The notes under the pieces were generated by a model that was not told the DNA's origin, did no database searches, and saw only the letters and a list, made by a program, of their open reading frames with translations. A stretch of 64,000 nt of DNA from Amycolatopsis thailandensis. GTDB taxonomy: Bacteria; Actinomycetota; Actinomycetes; Mycobacteriales; Pseudonocardiaceae. Both the position numbers and the translations under genes were made by a program. The DNA lies in contig NZ_NMQT01000070.1 in NCBI RefSeq assembly GCF_002234405.1, positions 1-64,000 on the forward strand, read 5' to 3'. This document shows positions 24,650 through 33,162 of this stretch, piece by piece. Position 1 is the stretch's first letter. Every line of letters begins with the position of its first letter.

Positions 24650-25606
24650 ATGGCAGGCAACTCCCGGCGCCAGGGCGCTATTCGCAAGCCCGGCACGAAG
24701 AAGGGTCAGGTCGTCGGCTCCGGCGGCCAGCGCCGGAAGGGCCTCGAAGGCAAGGGCCCGACCCCCAAGGCCGAGGACCGGCCGGGGCACAAGGCGTACC
24801 GCATCTCGAACGCGCGTGACCGCAAGGAACAGGCCCGGCAGAAGAAGGCCGACAAGCCGGAGCTGATCGCCGGGCGCAACCCGGTGGTCGAGGCGCTGCG
24901 CGCCGACGTTCCCGCCACCGCGCTGTACGTCGCGATCAACATCGAGATCGACGATCGCGTCAACGAGGCCGTCCGGCTCGCCGGTGACAAGGGCATCTCG
25001 ATCCTGGAGATCCCGCGCGAGGAGCTCGACCGCAAGACCAACCGGGCCATGCACCAGGGCCTTGGTTTGCAGGTCCCGCCGTTCGAGTACGCCGACCCGC
25101 GCGACCTGATGGCGGTGGCGAAGGACTCGGGCCAGACCCCGCTGTTCGTCGCGCTCGACGGCGTCACCGACCCGCGCAACCTCGGCGCGGTGATCCGTTC
25201 GGCCGCCGCGTTCGGCGCGCAGGGCGTCCTCCTGCCGGAGCGGCGCAGCGCGGGTATGACCGCGGTCGCGTGGCGGACGTCGGCAGGCACCGCCGCCAAG
25301 CTGCCGATCGCCGTCGCGACCAACCTGACCCGTCAGCTGAAGGCGTGGAAGGACGAGGGCCTGATGGTCGTCGGCCTCGACGCGGACGGCTCGGTCGACA
25401 TCGACGAACTCGACCTCGCGGCGGATCCGCTGGTCATCGTGCTCGGCTCGGAAGGCCGCGGCCTTTCCCGGCTCGTGCGCGAGACCTGCGACGCGACCGT
25501 GTCGATCCCGATGTCCGCCGGTGTCGAGTCGCTCAACGCGTCGGTCGCGGCCGGGGTGCTGCTGGCCGAGGTGGCTCGCCGCCGCCGTATCGCGGGACGT
25601 GTCTGA
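24650..25606 (+). CDS. rlmB: 23S rRNA 2'-O-methyltransferase, SpoU/TrmH family (RlmB type)
   Basis: The 318-residue protein has a basic, disordered N-terminal extension (about 1-75, rich in Lys/Arg/Gly), then a substrate-binding domain (LIAGRNPVVEAL). The SPOUT knot follows with FVALDGVTDPRNLGAVIRSA, LGSEGRGLSRL and IPMSAGVESLNASVAAGVLL. It methylates a ribose of 23S rRNA. ATG 24650 follows AAGGA. A stem-loop begins at its stop codon. Confidence 0.92.
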   Translation: MAGNSRRQGAIRKPGTKKGQVVGSGGQRRKGLEGKGPTPKAEDRPGHKAYRISNARDRKEQARQKKADKPELIAGRNPVVEALRADVPATALYVAINIEIDDRVNEAVRLAGDKGISILEIPREELDRKTNRAMHQGLGLQVPPFEYADPRDLMAVAKDSGQTPLFVALDGVTDPRNLGAVIRSAAAFGAQGVLLPERRSAGMTAVAWRTSAGTAAKLPIAVATNLTRQLKAWKDEGLMVVGLDADGSVDIDELDLAADPLVIVLGSEGRGLSRLVRETCDATVSIPMSAGVESLNASVAAGVLLAEVARRRRIAGRV

Positions 25607-25635
25607 CCCCGCACTTCGTCACACGGTGCGGGGTC
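25605..25635 (+). terminator. stem-loop after rlmB
   Basis: GACCCCGCAC and GTGCGGGGTC form a perfect 10-bp stem with an 11-base loop, starting inside the rlmB stop codon. There is no U-run, as is common in high-GC actinobacteria. Confidence 0.5.
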
Positions 25636-25691
25636 CTCAGGCTAAGGTCACCAGCGGATAACGCGTAACCGCCCTGGGGGACCCCGCACCG

Positions 25692-27125
25692 ATGTCGTTC
25701 ATTTCGCCGCTGTTCCTGTGGTACTTCATGCCGGCGGTGCTGCTCGCCGTGCTGCTGTGCCCGCGCAGCTGGCGGAACGGCATCGTCGCGGTCGGCAGCC
25801 TGATCTTCTACGCCACCGGCGCCGGGCCGTACACGCTCGTGCTGCTCGGCTGCATGGTGGTCAACTTCCTGGCCGGGCCCGCGCTGGAGCCGAACGCGTG
25901 GGACCTGCAGAACAAGCGGCGCAAGCGGCTGCTGCTCGGGGTCATCGGCCTCAACGTCGGCATGCTGCTGATCTGGAAGTACGCGGGGTTCGCGACGCAG
26001 CAGATCGCGGCCGTGACGCACTGGTTCGGCGGCGGTTTCCCGGTGGCCGACCTGGTCATCCCGATCGGCATCTCGTTCTACACGTTCCACCACATCTCGT
26101 ACGTGGTCGACATCTACCGAGGTGAACGCCGCGCGCTGCGCAACCCGGTGTCGTTCGCCGCGTACATCGCGATGTTCCCGCAGCTGGTGGCCGGGCCGAT
26201 CGTGCGGTACCGCGAGATCGCCGACCAGCTGCCGCAGCAGCGGTCGCACCGCCTCGACGACATCGCCGCCGGTTTCCCGCGCTTCGCGCTCGGGCTGTGC
26301 AAGAAGACGATCATCGCGGACTCGCTCAGCCCGATGGTGGACGCCTGTTTCAACACGCCGCCGGATCAGATGACCTTCGCGATCGCCTGGCTAGGCGCGA
26401 TCGGGTACACGCTTCAGCTGTTCTTCGACTTCTCCGGGTACTCCGACATGGCGATCGGGCTCGGGAGGATGCTCGGCTTCCGGCTCCCGGAGAACTTCGT
26501 GCGGCCGTATTCGTCGGTGACCATCACCGAGTTCTGGCGGCGCTGGCACATGTCGCTTTCGCGCTGGTTCCGCGACTACGTCTACATCCCGCTGGGCGGC
26601 AACCGCACCGGCGCCGGGCACACGTACCGGAACCTGTGCGTCGTGTTCGTGCTGACCGGGTTCTGGCACGGCGCGCAGTGGACGTTCCTGATCTGGGGCG
26701 TCTACCACGGCGCGCTGCTGATCGTGGAACGCGCTTTCGGCTACGACGTCACCCCGAAGACCCAAGCGGCCCGCATCGGCCGCCGCGCGCTGACGCTCGT
26801 GCTCGTGGTCTTCGGCTGGGTGTTCTTCCGCGCCAAGGACCTGCCGCACGCGCTCGGCATGATCGGGCACATGGTGCTGCCGGACTTCACCGGCCTCACC
26901 GACGTCGTCGAAAGCGCGGTGACCAACCAGCGGCTGCTCATCCTGCTTTGCGCGCTGGCGATCGTGTTCCTGCCCGCGCATCCGGTGACCGGGCCGCTGC
27001 TGGAGTCTTCGCGCAGCCGCCCCGCGACGGCGCTGCGGATCGGCGTGATGACCGTCGGGCTGGTGTACGCGGCCATCCTGATCGCGACCGGCACCTTCAG
27101 CCCGTTCCTGTACTACCAGTTCTGA
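25692..27125 (+). CDS. MBOAT-family O-acyltransferase (AlgI-like)
   Basis: The 477-residue polytopic protein has about ten hydrophobic segments and the MBOAT signatures YFDFSGYSDMAIG-like (FFDFSGYSDM), NFVRPYSSVTITEFWRRWHMSL and FVLTGFWHGAQWTF, with the catalytic His in FWHG. AlgI-type proteins pass acetyl groups across the membrane to an extracytoplasmic acetyltransferase acting on a polysaccharide. The expected AlgX/AlgJ partner is not adjacent but lies at 38073. A small uncharacterised gene follows 12 bp later. Confidence 0.9.
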   Translation: MSFISPLFLWYFMPAVLLAVLLCPRSWRNGIVAVGSLIFYATGAGPYTLVLLGCMVVNFLAGPALEPNAWDLQNKRRKRLLLGVIGLNVGMLLIWKYAGFATQQIAAVTHWFGGGFPVADLVIPIGISFYTFHHISYVVDIYRGERRALRNPVSFAAYIAMFPQLVAGPIVRYREIADQLPQQRSHRLDDIAAGFPRFALGLCKKTIIADSLSPMVDACFNTPPDQMTFAIAWLGAIGYTLQLFFDFSGYSDMAIGLGRMLGFRLPENFVRPYSSVTITEFWRRWHMSLSRWFRDYVYIPLGGNRTGAGHTYRNLCVVFVLTGFWHGAQWTFLIWGVYHGALLIVERAFGYDVTPKTQAARIGRRALTLVLVVFGWVFFRAKDLPHALGMIGHMVLPDFTGLTDVVESAVTNQRLLILLCALAIVFLPAHPVTGPLLESSRSRPATALRIGVMTVGLVYAAILIATGTFSPFLYYQF

Positions 27126-27137
27126 GGGAGCCCGAGA

Positions 27138-27485
27138 ATGACCGACCTGGCCCGCCAGCCCGGGGTGATCCCCTACGTCGACAACCACGACGGCCCGCGC
27201 CGCCTGCTGACCATCGACGTTCCTCCCATCAGCATGAACGCGGTGCGCCACTACGTGCCCTTCACCAGCATCGACGGCAGGCAGTACGTGGTTTCGTGGG
27301 GTTCGGTCACCTTCGAGATCCCCGCCGACCGGAACGTGCACGTCAGCGTGCATCTGCAGACCAACTACGCGTCCGGGCTGACCTCGACCCCGTACGCGTC
27401 GATCGTCCTGGCCCCGCACCCTTCGCCGATCAGGCTGGCCACTCGGTTCAGCAACGCGGAGGGCTCGCTCCTGCCGGTCGGCTAG
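27138..27485 (+). CDS. hypothetical protein, beta-rich, co-transcribed with MBOAT gene
   Basis: The 115-residue product has no signal peptide or membrane segment. Predicted strands dominate (RRLLTIDVPPISMNAV, YVVSWGSVTFEIPADRNVHV). I recognise no family. GAGGGAGCCCGAGA precedes ATG 27138 and the MBOAT stop is 12 bp upstream, so it shares that transcript. A link to the acetylated polymer is only inferred from position. Confidence 0.6.
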   Translation: MTDLARQPGVIPYVDNHDGPRRLLTIDVPPISMNAVRHYVPFTSIDGRQYVVSWGSVTFEIPADRNVHVSVHLQTNYASGLTSTPYASIVLAPHPSPIRLATRFSNAEGSLLPVG

Positions 27486-27549
27486 CTTGGGCGCATGACC
27501 GACGGCTGGAAGCGGGATCGCCTCGGCTCTGCGCGGAGAGAACCCGACA

Positions 27550-27969
27550 GTGCTGCGGCGGCTGGAAGCGGGCTTCGCGGTGATCGGCGATACGCAGTTC
27601 CTCCCGGGCTACTGCGTCCTGCTCACCGATTCCCCCTCCGCCGGAAGGCTGACCGATCTGCCGCGGCCGCGACGGCTGGAGTTCCTGTCGGACTTGGAGC
27701 TGCTCGGCGAAGCGGTCGAAAACGTCTGCGCGCGAAGGGATCCCGGCTTCCGCCGGGTGAACCTGGAGATCCTCGGAAACACGGATCCGTTCCTTCACGC
27801 ACACATCTGGCCGCGCTACGACTGGGAACCGGCGGACGTCGTCGGGCGGCCGGTCTGGCTCTATCCGGTCGAAAACTGGACTGCCGCGCTGGGCCCTCAG
27901 CAAGACTCACTGCGTTCGGAGCTGACGGAGGAGATCGACAGAGTGCGAGCCGCGTCGAGCACCAGCTGA
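27550..27969 (+). CDS. HIT-like hydrolase with probable N-terminal frameshift
   Basis: From GTG 27550 the 139-residue product reads VLRRLEAGFAVIGDTQFLPGYCVLL, and contains the HIT-type motif FLHAHIWPRY near the middle. The same frame just upstream encodes IASALRGENPT, which belongs to the family but has no start codon in frame. An ATG at 27495 opens MTDGWKRDR in another frame. One lost copy of GGATC near 27516 would explain the shift. Either translation starts at GTG 27550 (GGAGAG upstream) and yields a shortened protein, or this is a young pseudogene. Its 3' end overlaps the convergent hydrolase gene by 73 bp. Confidence 0.6.
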   Translation: MLRRLEAGFAVIGDTQFLPGYCVLLTDSPSAGRLTDLPRPRRLEFLSDLELLGEAVENVCARRDPGFRRVNLEILGNTDPFLHAHIWPRYDWEPADVVGRPVWLYPVENWTAALGPQQDSLRSELTEEIDRVRAASSTS

Positions 27970-28616
27970 GCGAACTCCTTGCCGCGCACCATCGGGAGGT
28001 AGTGCCCGGCCTTCGGGACGTTGATCAGCCTTCCGTCGGCGCAGGCGTCGAGAAAGCGGCGTTCGTGGCGGCGGAAGTGGTCGCGTGAGCCGTTGATCAG
28101 CCAGGTCGGCCCCGGATAGGTGCCGAGTTCCGCGAGCACGTCGAAGCCGGCGAGGGCCTTGGCGACGTCCGGGATCACCTCGGTCGCGATGCCGCCGCCG
28201 ATCACGGCTTCGGCGAGCTTCGGCGGCAGCGCGGCCCGGAATTGACCGCGGCTGAGCCCTTCTCCCCGGTCCGGGAGCCGCATAAGGAGACGGTGCGCGA
28301 GGCGGAAGGGTGTCTCCAGCGTCTTGCCGGGCAGGTAGGTCGAGCCCGCGACGACGAGTCCGGCCACGCTTTCCGGATGTCTCGCGGCCGCGGCGATCGC
28401 GATGTACCCACCGAGGGAGTGCCCGACGACCAGGGCGGGCTCTTCGATCGCTCCGGCGACTGCGTCCACCGCGCCGTCCAGGGTGAAGCGTTCGCCCCGG
28501 CGGCTGCCGTGGCCTGGAAGATCGACCGCTTTCGCGGGACGGCCCAGCAGTTCGAGTTGTTCCGACCAGGCGGCACCGCTGAGCCGGATGCCGTGGACGA
28601 AGACGACGGGGACCAT
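27897..28616 (-). CDS. alpha/beta-hydrolase
   Basis: The 239-residue cytoplasmic protein has the oxyanion strand VVFVHGIRLSG, nucleophile elbow VVGHSLGGY, acid GSRDHF and His in KAGHYLPM. Substrate unknown. AGGAGG lies 8 bases before ATG 28616. It is divergent from the TetR gene, and one of two 22-bp operators sits just upstream of its ribosome site, so it is very likely the regulator's target. Confidence 0.88.
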   Translation of the reverse strand: MVPVVFVHGIRLSGAAWSEQLELLGRPAKAVDLPGHGSRRGERFTLDGAVDAVAGAIEEPALVVGHSLGGYIAIAAAARHPESVAGLVVAGSTYLPGKTLETPFRLAHRLLMRLPDRGEGLSRGQFRAALPPKLAEAVIGGGIATEVIPDVAKALAGFDVLAELGTYPGPTWLINGSRDHFRRHERRFLDACADGRLINVPKAGHYLPMVRGKEFAQLVLDAARTLSISSVSSERSESC

Positions 28617-28631
28617 AAGCTACCTCCTGAA

Positions 28632-28693
28632 TGCAACGCACCGTTGCGTTGCAAAGTACGCTCGCCTTGGACGCAACGCAACGGTGCGTTGTA
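28632..28693. promoter_or_regulatory. two inverted 22-bp TetR operators
   Basis: TGCAACGCACCGTTGCGTTGC plus A (28632-28653) and CGCAACGCAACGGTGCGTTG plus TA (28672-28693) are the same near-palindrome in opposite orientation, with two differences. Their centres are 40 bp apart. One abuts the hydrolase leader, and the other overlaps TAATCT (28692-28697), a likely -10 for the tetR gene. Confidence 0.7.
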
Positions 28694-28703
28694 ATCTCGG
28701 GCC

Positions 28704-29264
28704 GTGAGCACGCAGAACGGTCCGCGCAAGGCCGAGGCGATCTTCGCCGCCACCCTCGAACTACTGGCCGAGCACGGCTACGACAAGCTCGCCATCGAGG
28801 CCGTCGCCACCCGGTCCGGCGTCAACAAGACGACGCTGTACCGATGGTGGCCATCCAAGGACGCGCTCCTGGCCGCGGCGCTGCGCGATTCGGGACTGTT
28901 CGCGCTCGACGCACCGGACACCGGCAGCCTGCGCGGCGATCTCCTCGCCGTGGCGACGCACATCCTCCGGCTGCTGACCTCCGAGCGCACCTCGCCCGCC
29001 GTCGTCGCGACCCTGACCGCCGGGCCACGCCGTCCGGAACTCGGTGAGGTCGCGCGGAGTTTCTTCGCCGATCGCATGGCGCGCGAGGAGCCGATCTTCG
29101 AACGCGCGGTCGCGAGGGGCGAACTGCGCGACGACGTCGATCCGGTGCTCGTGATGGATATGCTCGCGGGGGCGATCTGGTTCCGGCTGCTGCTGCGCGG
29201 CGGCGAAGCAGGCCCGAAATTTCTCGAAGAAGCCGTCGACACCGTGTTGAACGGAGCCGCGTGA
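28704..29264 (+). CDS. TetR-family regulator
   Basis: The 186-residue protein has an N-terminal TetR DNA-binding domain (IFAATLELLAEHGYDKLAIE, then VATRSGVNKTTLYRWWPSKDAL) and a C-terminal TetR_C ligand domain. GTG 28704 lies 10 bp after the second operator copy, implying autorepression. It is translationally coupled (GTGA overlap) to a transglutaminase-like gene, so that gene and the divergent hydrolase form one regulon. Confidence 0.9.
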   Translation: MSTQNGPRKAEAIFAATLELLAEHGYDKLAIEAVATRSGVNKTTLYRWWPSKDALLAAALRDSGLFALDAPDTGSLRGDLLAVATHILRLLTSERTSPAVVATLTAGPRRPELGEVARSFFADRMAREEPIFERAVARGELRDDVDPVLVMDMLAGAIWFRLLLRGGEAGPKFLEEAVDTVLNGAA

Positions 29265-29866
29265 AAATACCGCTGAAGATCGAATCCGAGCGGCTCGAAG
29301 ATTATCTCGTCGCCGACACGGTGATCGATCACGATCATCCGCTGATCCGCGAAACGGCTGACGGACTGTCACCGACCGGCGGCACCGAAGTCGACGTGAT
29401 TCGTTCGATGTTTCACTTCGTACGCGACGAGATCGCCCATACGGTGGACGCCGCCGATCCCCGGATCACCCTTATGGCCTCAGAGGTGCTAAGCGAGCGA
29501 GTCGGCCTCTGCTACGCGAAGGCCCATCTGCTGGCGGCTTTGCTGCGCAGTCAAGGCATCCCGGCCGGGTTCTGTTACCAGCGGATCGGCGTTCTGCACG
29601 GGCTCAACGGCGTGTACCTGGCTGGTCTGGACCGGTGGATCCGGCTCGACCCGAGGGGCAACAAAAACGGCGCGGACGCTCATTTTCCTTTCTTACAACA
29701 GAATTCCCCGGAGGACGAGCGGCTCGCGTGGACCCTGGACCCCGCCAAGGGCGAGATCGACTTTCCCACGGTCTACAGCACACCATCTTCGGCCGTCATC
29801 GAAACACTGTCGATGGCGACGCCCGGACCCGCTTGGTACGAGGGGATCCTTCCGCACTCTCCGTGA
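29261..29866 (+). CDS. transglutaminase-like protein
   Basis: The 201-residue protein has the transglutaminase-like triad in order: Cys in RVGLCYAKAHLLAALLR, His in GVLHGLNGVYL and Asp in IRLDPRG. Its bacterial relatives are annotated as transglutaminase-domain cysteine proteases; the substrate is unknown. No signal peptide is present. Start GTG 29261 overlaps the tetR stop by 4 bp. Confidence 0.82.
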   Translation: MKIPLKIESERLEDYLVADTVIDHDHPLIRETADGLSPTGGTEVDVIRSMFHFVRDEIAHTVDAADPRITLMASEVLSERVGLCYAKAHLLAALLRSQGIPAGFCYQRIGVLHGLNGVYLAGLDRWIRLDPRGNKNGADAHFPFLQQNSPEDERLAWTLDPAKGEIDFPTVYSTPSSAVIETLSMATPGPAWYEGILPHSP

Positions 29867-30057
29867 GCGGTTTTTCCGTGTTCCGGCGAAACCTCGGCAG
29901 CGAATAGGGTATAGCCGTGCGTTACGTTCGCTGTTGGTACCTTTCCCCCGAATTTCTTATTTCGACATTGTCACGATGCGCGTAGAGTAACTCCCCGCAC
30001 TCGAACAGATACGCAATGCGTTCGTCCGTTCGAGTGCGGATCAAGGAGGTGAACCCC

Positions 30058-31062
30058 GTGCCCGCGGAAGCCGACCGGCTCCGCCGTACCCCACTGCAAG
30101 AGATCTTCTGGACCAGGACAAGCCTGTTGCTCACCGTTCTGGTCGTCGTCGCGGGCCTCAGCCTGTGGATCTCCAGCATGATGGATCCCGGCGCAGGAAA
30201 GACGCTGCTCACTTCACTGGGCACCGGCACCCTGATCTCCGCGGTGGTCGGCTTCGGTCAGACCCTGATCACCGCCACCGCGTCACAACGTGCGATGGTG
30301 ACCCCGGTGATCGAGGAAAGCCGCCGTGCGCTGGAAGCGCTCAGTGCCGAATACCGTTCGCTCAACAAGGAATTCTTCCCCACCCACGTCTTCGAAGCGA
30401 CCACCGAGCCGGATCCGATGTTCAACCGGATCCTCACCGAAGACCTCGACGTGACCCGGCACTACTTCTTCCGCGGGTTCTCCGGCAGGCATGCCGCGGC
30501 CCGTTTGCTGTTGTCCCGCACCGAAAGAGAGCTTCGCGTGGTCATCGCCGACCCGCGCGACGAAGGCGCTATCAGTGGCAGGGCGCGCTATCTCCTTCGC
30601 AGCGAAGAAGCGGGAATGGACTACGAGACGATCCAGGCCAGGCTCGACGACGAGATCAGCATCGGACTGGTCGGGCTGTTCCTGGCCCGCGGCCGCTGCT
30701 CGCTGGTGGACATCACCGTCGTCGCCGATCCGCCGCTGGACCGGCTCGAAGTGTTCGACGAGAGCGTCTGGGTGACCTTGTACAGCGACATCCGCGGCGC
30801 GACCACGCTGTATCCGCGAACACTGCGGTTCAGCGAAGGTTCCTTTCTGTACAACAAGGAACGCTCCGAGTTCCTGCGCGTGTCCCAGTCCCGTTCCGGA
30901 CGGCACTTCCGGATCTCCACCACCACGACGAGGACGGATTTCCTCGCCCTGTACGAAAAGATCACCGGCTCTCCCCTTTCCGAAGAGAACTTCCTGGAAC
31001 TGGAAGGGAAATTCCATGCCTTCCGGAAGGAGTTCACCGAACTAGCCGAGTTGAACCCCTGA
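30058..31062 (+). CDS. uncharacterised two-TM protein with large cytoplasmic domain
   Basis: The 334-residue product has two transmembrane helices (about residues 18-40, SLLLTVLVVVAGLSLWI, and 48-72) and then a soluble domain of about 250 residues. Conserved-looking patches in that domain are RELRVVIADPRDE, DITVVADPPLDRLEVFDESVW and FLYNKERSEFLRVS. I do not recognise a family. AAGGAGGTG lies 8 bases before GTG 30058, making that the start. The next gene follows after 37 bp and a third after 66 bp, all uncharacterised and on the same strand. Confidence 0.6.
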   Translation: MPAEADRLRRTPLQEIFWTRTSLLLTVLVVVAGLSLWISSMMDPGAGKTLLTSLGTGTLISAVVGFGQTLITATASQRAMVTPVIEESRRALEALSAEYRSLNKEFFPTHVFEATTEPDPMFNRILTEDLDVTRHYFFRGFSGRHAAARLLLSRTERELRVVIADPRDEGAISGRARYLLRSEEAGMDYETIQARLDDEISIGLVGLFLARGRCSLVDITVVADPPLDRLEVFDESVWVTLYSDIRGATTLYPRTLRFSEGSFLYNKERSEFLRVSQSRSGRHFRISTTTTRTDFLALYEKITGSPLSEENFLELEGKFHAFRKEFTELAELNP

Positions 31063-31099
31063 CCTCTCGGCGTCGCAGAGCACTAGATTTGAGGAGCTG

Positions 31100-31741
31100 A
31101 TGTTGCTCACTCGCTTGTCCCCCCTCACCCGGCTCTCCGCGCTGCTCCGGACCACGGACCTGCCACTGGCGCAGCACTGGCAGATCGTCGACGAGATCTT
31201 CCGGGACTGGACCTCAAGACCCGACCTGCGCGACGACCTCCGCCGGCACCTGGATTCGCTGAGCCCGGACGAGGCGAGCGCGGTCCTCGAACGGTCCCGG
31301 GAGACCACCACCCATTTCGCCTGGTGCCTGCTCGACTGCCCGACAGATCCCTTTTCTGTCTGGTTGCACGAATACAAGGCACCGCAGGACTGGCGCGAGG
31401 GCTACGCCGATTCCGTGCACAACCACAGATATCACTTCTGCACCACGCTTCTCCGTGGCGACTACGTCCACGAGCGGTATTCGACCCTGCGCGACCAGAT
31501 TTCCGGATTGATCACATCGGTTCGGTTACGACGTAGCACGCTGTGTCAGACGGGGTCGGTAGGCGTCATGTACGCGGACGAGTTCCATCGGATTCCCGAA
31601 GCCACCGAAGGGACTATGACGTTTTTGGTGAAATCACGCCCCGTAAGCGACTTCAGTCTCTCCTATGACCCGAAGACCGGAATAGGCCATCGTCACGTTC
31701 CGGTGGAGGTCCGATTGGGGGACCTGGCCGGACGCATCTAA
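31100..31741 (+). CDS. uncharacterised protein with cupin-like HNHRYHF motif
   Basis: The 213-residue soluble protein has a helical N-terminal half and a beta-rich C-terminal half. DSVHNHRYHFCTTLLRGDYV and a later DEFHRIPE resemble the two metal-binding motifs of cupins or cysteine-dioxygenase-like folds. The assignment is by motif only. GAGGAGCTG precedes ATG 31100. It sits between the two-TM protein and the HD-domain gene. Confidence 0.55.
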   Translation: MLLTRLSPLTRLSALLRTTDLPLAQHWQIVDEIFRDWTSRPDLRDDLRRHLDSLSPDEASAVLERSRETTTHFAWCLLDCPTDPFSVWLHEYKAPQDWREGYADSVHNHRYHFCTTLLRGDYVHERYSTLRDQISGLITSVRLRRSTLCQTGSVGVMYADEFHRIPEATEGTMTFLVKSRPVSDFSLSYDPKTGIGHRHVPVEVRLGDLAGRI

Positions 31742-31807
31742 CTACACACCGCCGTCGAAGGCGCATACCATTACTCCACCCGTCTGTAAACGGGATCGGA
31801 GAGGTGT

Positions 31808-32500
31808 ATGCGCGCGCGAAAGAGCACGATTCCTTCCCAGACCATCGACGCCGTCGAGCAGCGCGTCCGGCAACTTTGCTGGCGCTATGCGGACAAACTG
31901 CAGTTCCACGGCTGGCACCATGTGAGTTTCGTCCGGGCAAAGGCCGCGGGGTTCGCCGAGCACAACGGTGCGGATCGCACCGTCGTCGAGGTGGCGGCAC
32001 TGGTGCACGACGTGAACTACATCGTGCTCCGGAACTCCCCCGCGGCCGCCGGACGAGACCTCCGCATGGGCATCCTGCGGGAATGCGGGGTCGAGGAAAG
32101 CGTCGCCCGGTGGATCGACGAACTCGTCGACGAAGCCGAAATGGCCACCAGAGGCCGGCACATCTCGCTCGAGGCCCAAGCCTTGAGCGACGCCGACACG
32201 CTGTTCAAGGCGCTGCCGGTGACGCCCGTCGTACTCGCCCACCGTTATCTGCGGGAGAACGGGTTGAGCCTCCGCGAGCTGGCGCACAAGATCGTCGGCG
32301 AACAACGCGACGTCCACGACAGCGGCTATTACTTCTACAACCCCAAGGCCGCGGAGAACTACTCCCGGTGGGCGCTGGCGAATCTTCAGTTGTGGCAATG
32401 CATCAAGGAGGCCGTCGACGATCCGACGGTGGTCGAACTCCTCGACGCGGTGCACGCCGTGGACGCCATGGACTTCGAAGCCGAGCCCGCGGCCTCGTAA
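31808..32500 (+). CDS. HD-domain phosphohydrolase-like protein
   Basis: The 230-residue protein shows the HD order: His37 in FHGWHHV, the doublet His67-Asp68 in ALVHDVNY and a distal Asp in LSDADTLFK. Such domains hydrolyse nucleotides or phosphodiesters using one or two metals. The substrate is unknown. AGAGGTGT precedes ATG 31808. It is the last gene of the three-gene uncharacterised run and ends 5 bp before the convergent aldolase gene. Confidence 0.78.
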   Translation: MRARKSTIPSQTIDAVEQRVRQLCWRYADKLQFHGWHHVSFVRAKAAGFAEHNGADRTVVEVAALVHDVNYIVLRNSPAAAGRDLRMGILRECGVEESVARWIDELVDEAEMATRGRHISLEAQALSDADTLFKALPVTPVVLAHRYLRENGLSLRELAHKIVGEQRDVHDSGYYFYNPKAAENYSRWALANLQLWQCIKEAVDDPTVVELLDAVHAVDAMDFEAEPAAS

Positions 32501-32505
32501 GTGTC

Positions 32506-33156
32506 TCAGCGCTGTCCGTAGCCGCGGAGTTTCTCCACGACGTGCTCGATTTCGGCGGGCGGGAGCAGGTTCGGTGTTCCCGCCGCCCGTGCCGTAAGCC
32601 AGACCTGGCAGACCCATTCGAGCTGCCGCGCCCGGCTGTACGCGGAGTCGAGACTGTCGCCGAAGGTGGTGGTGCCGTGGTTGGCCAGCAGACAGCCCCG
32701 GCGGCCGTCCAAAGCCTCCAGCATGGCTTTGGCGAGTTCTTCGGTGCCGTACGTGGCGTAGGACGCGACACGGGCTGTCGGGCCGATCGCGGCGAGCATG
32801 TAGTGGATCGGCGGCACCTCGGTGACGAGGGTGGAGACGGCCGTGGCGTGCACGGAATGCGTGTGCACCACGGCCGAGATCGCCTCGCCGTCCGGATCCG
32901 CCGCCTGCCGGTATACCGCGAGGTGCATCGGGAGTTCGCTGGTGGGCTTGAGGGAACCGTCGACGACCTCGCCGTCGAGGCGGACCACCGGCACGTCCTC
33001 CGGCCGCAGGCCCGCGTAGCCGACCCCGGTCGGGGTCACCGCGATCAGCTCACCCTGCCTCGCGGAAAGGTTCCCGGACGTGCCGACCACGAGTCCGTCG
33101 GCGGTCATCCGGCGAGCGAATTCGCAGACCGCCAGGCGTTCTTTGGCCAGGATCAC
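32506..33156 (-). CDS. class II aldolase/adducin-family protein (fuculose-phosphate aldolase type)
   Basis: The 216-residue protein has the zinc-site pattern VVHTHSVHATA with a later LANHGTTTFG, and the phosphate-binding VGTSGNLSAR near the N-terminus. Members cleave phosphorylated deoxy-sugars such as fuculose 1-phosphate or methylthioribulose 1-phosphate. GTG 33156 lies 6 bp after the stop of the DivIVA-like gene, suggesting co-transcription, though a functional link is not evident. Confidence 0.88.
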   Translation of the reverse strand: MILAKERLAVCEFARRMTADGLVVGTSGNLSARQGELIAVTPTGVGYAGLRPEDVPVVRLDGEVVDGSLKPTSELPMHLAVYRQAADPDGEAISAVVHTHSVHATAVSTLVTEVPPIHYMLAAIGPTARVASYATYGTEELAKAMLEALDGRRGCLLANHGTTTFGDSLDSAYSRARQLEWVCQVWLTARAAGTPNLLPPAEIEHVVEKLRGYGQR

Positions 33157-33162
33157 GATGGC

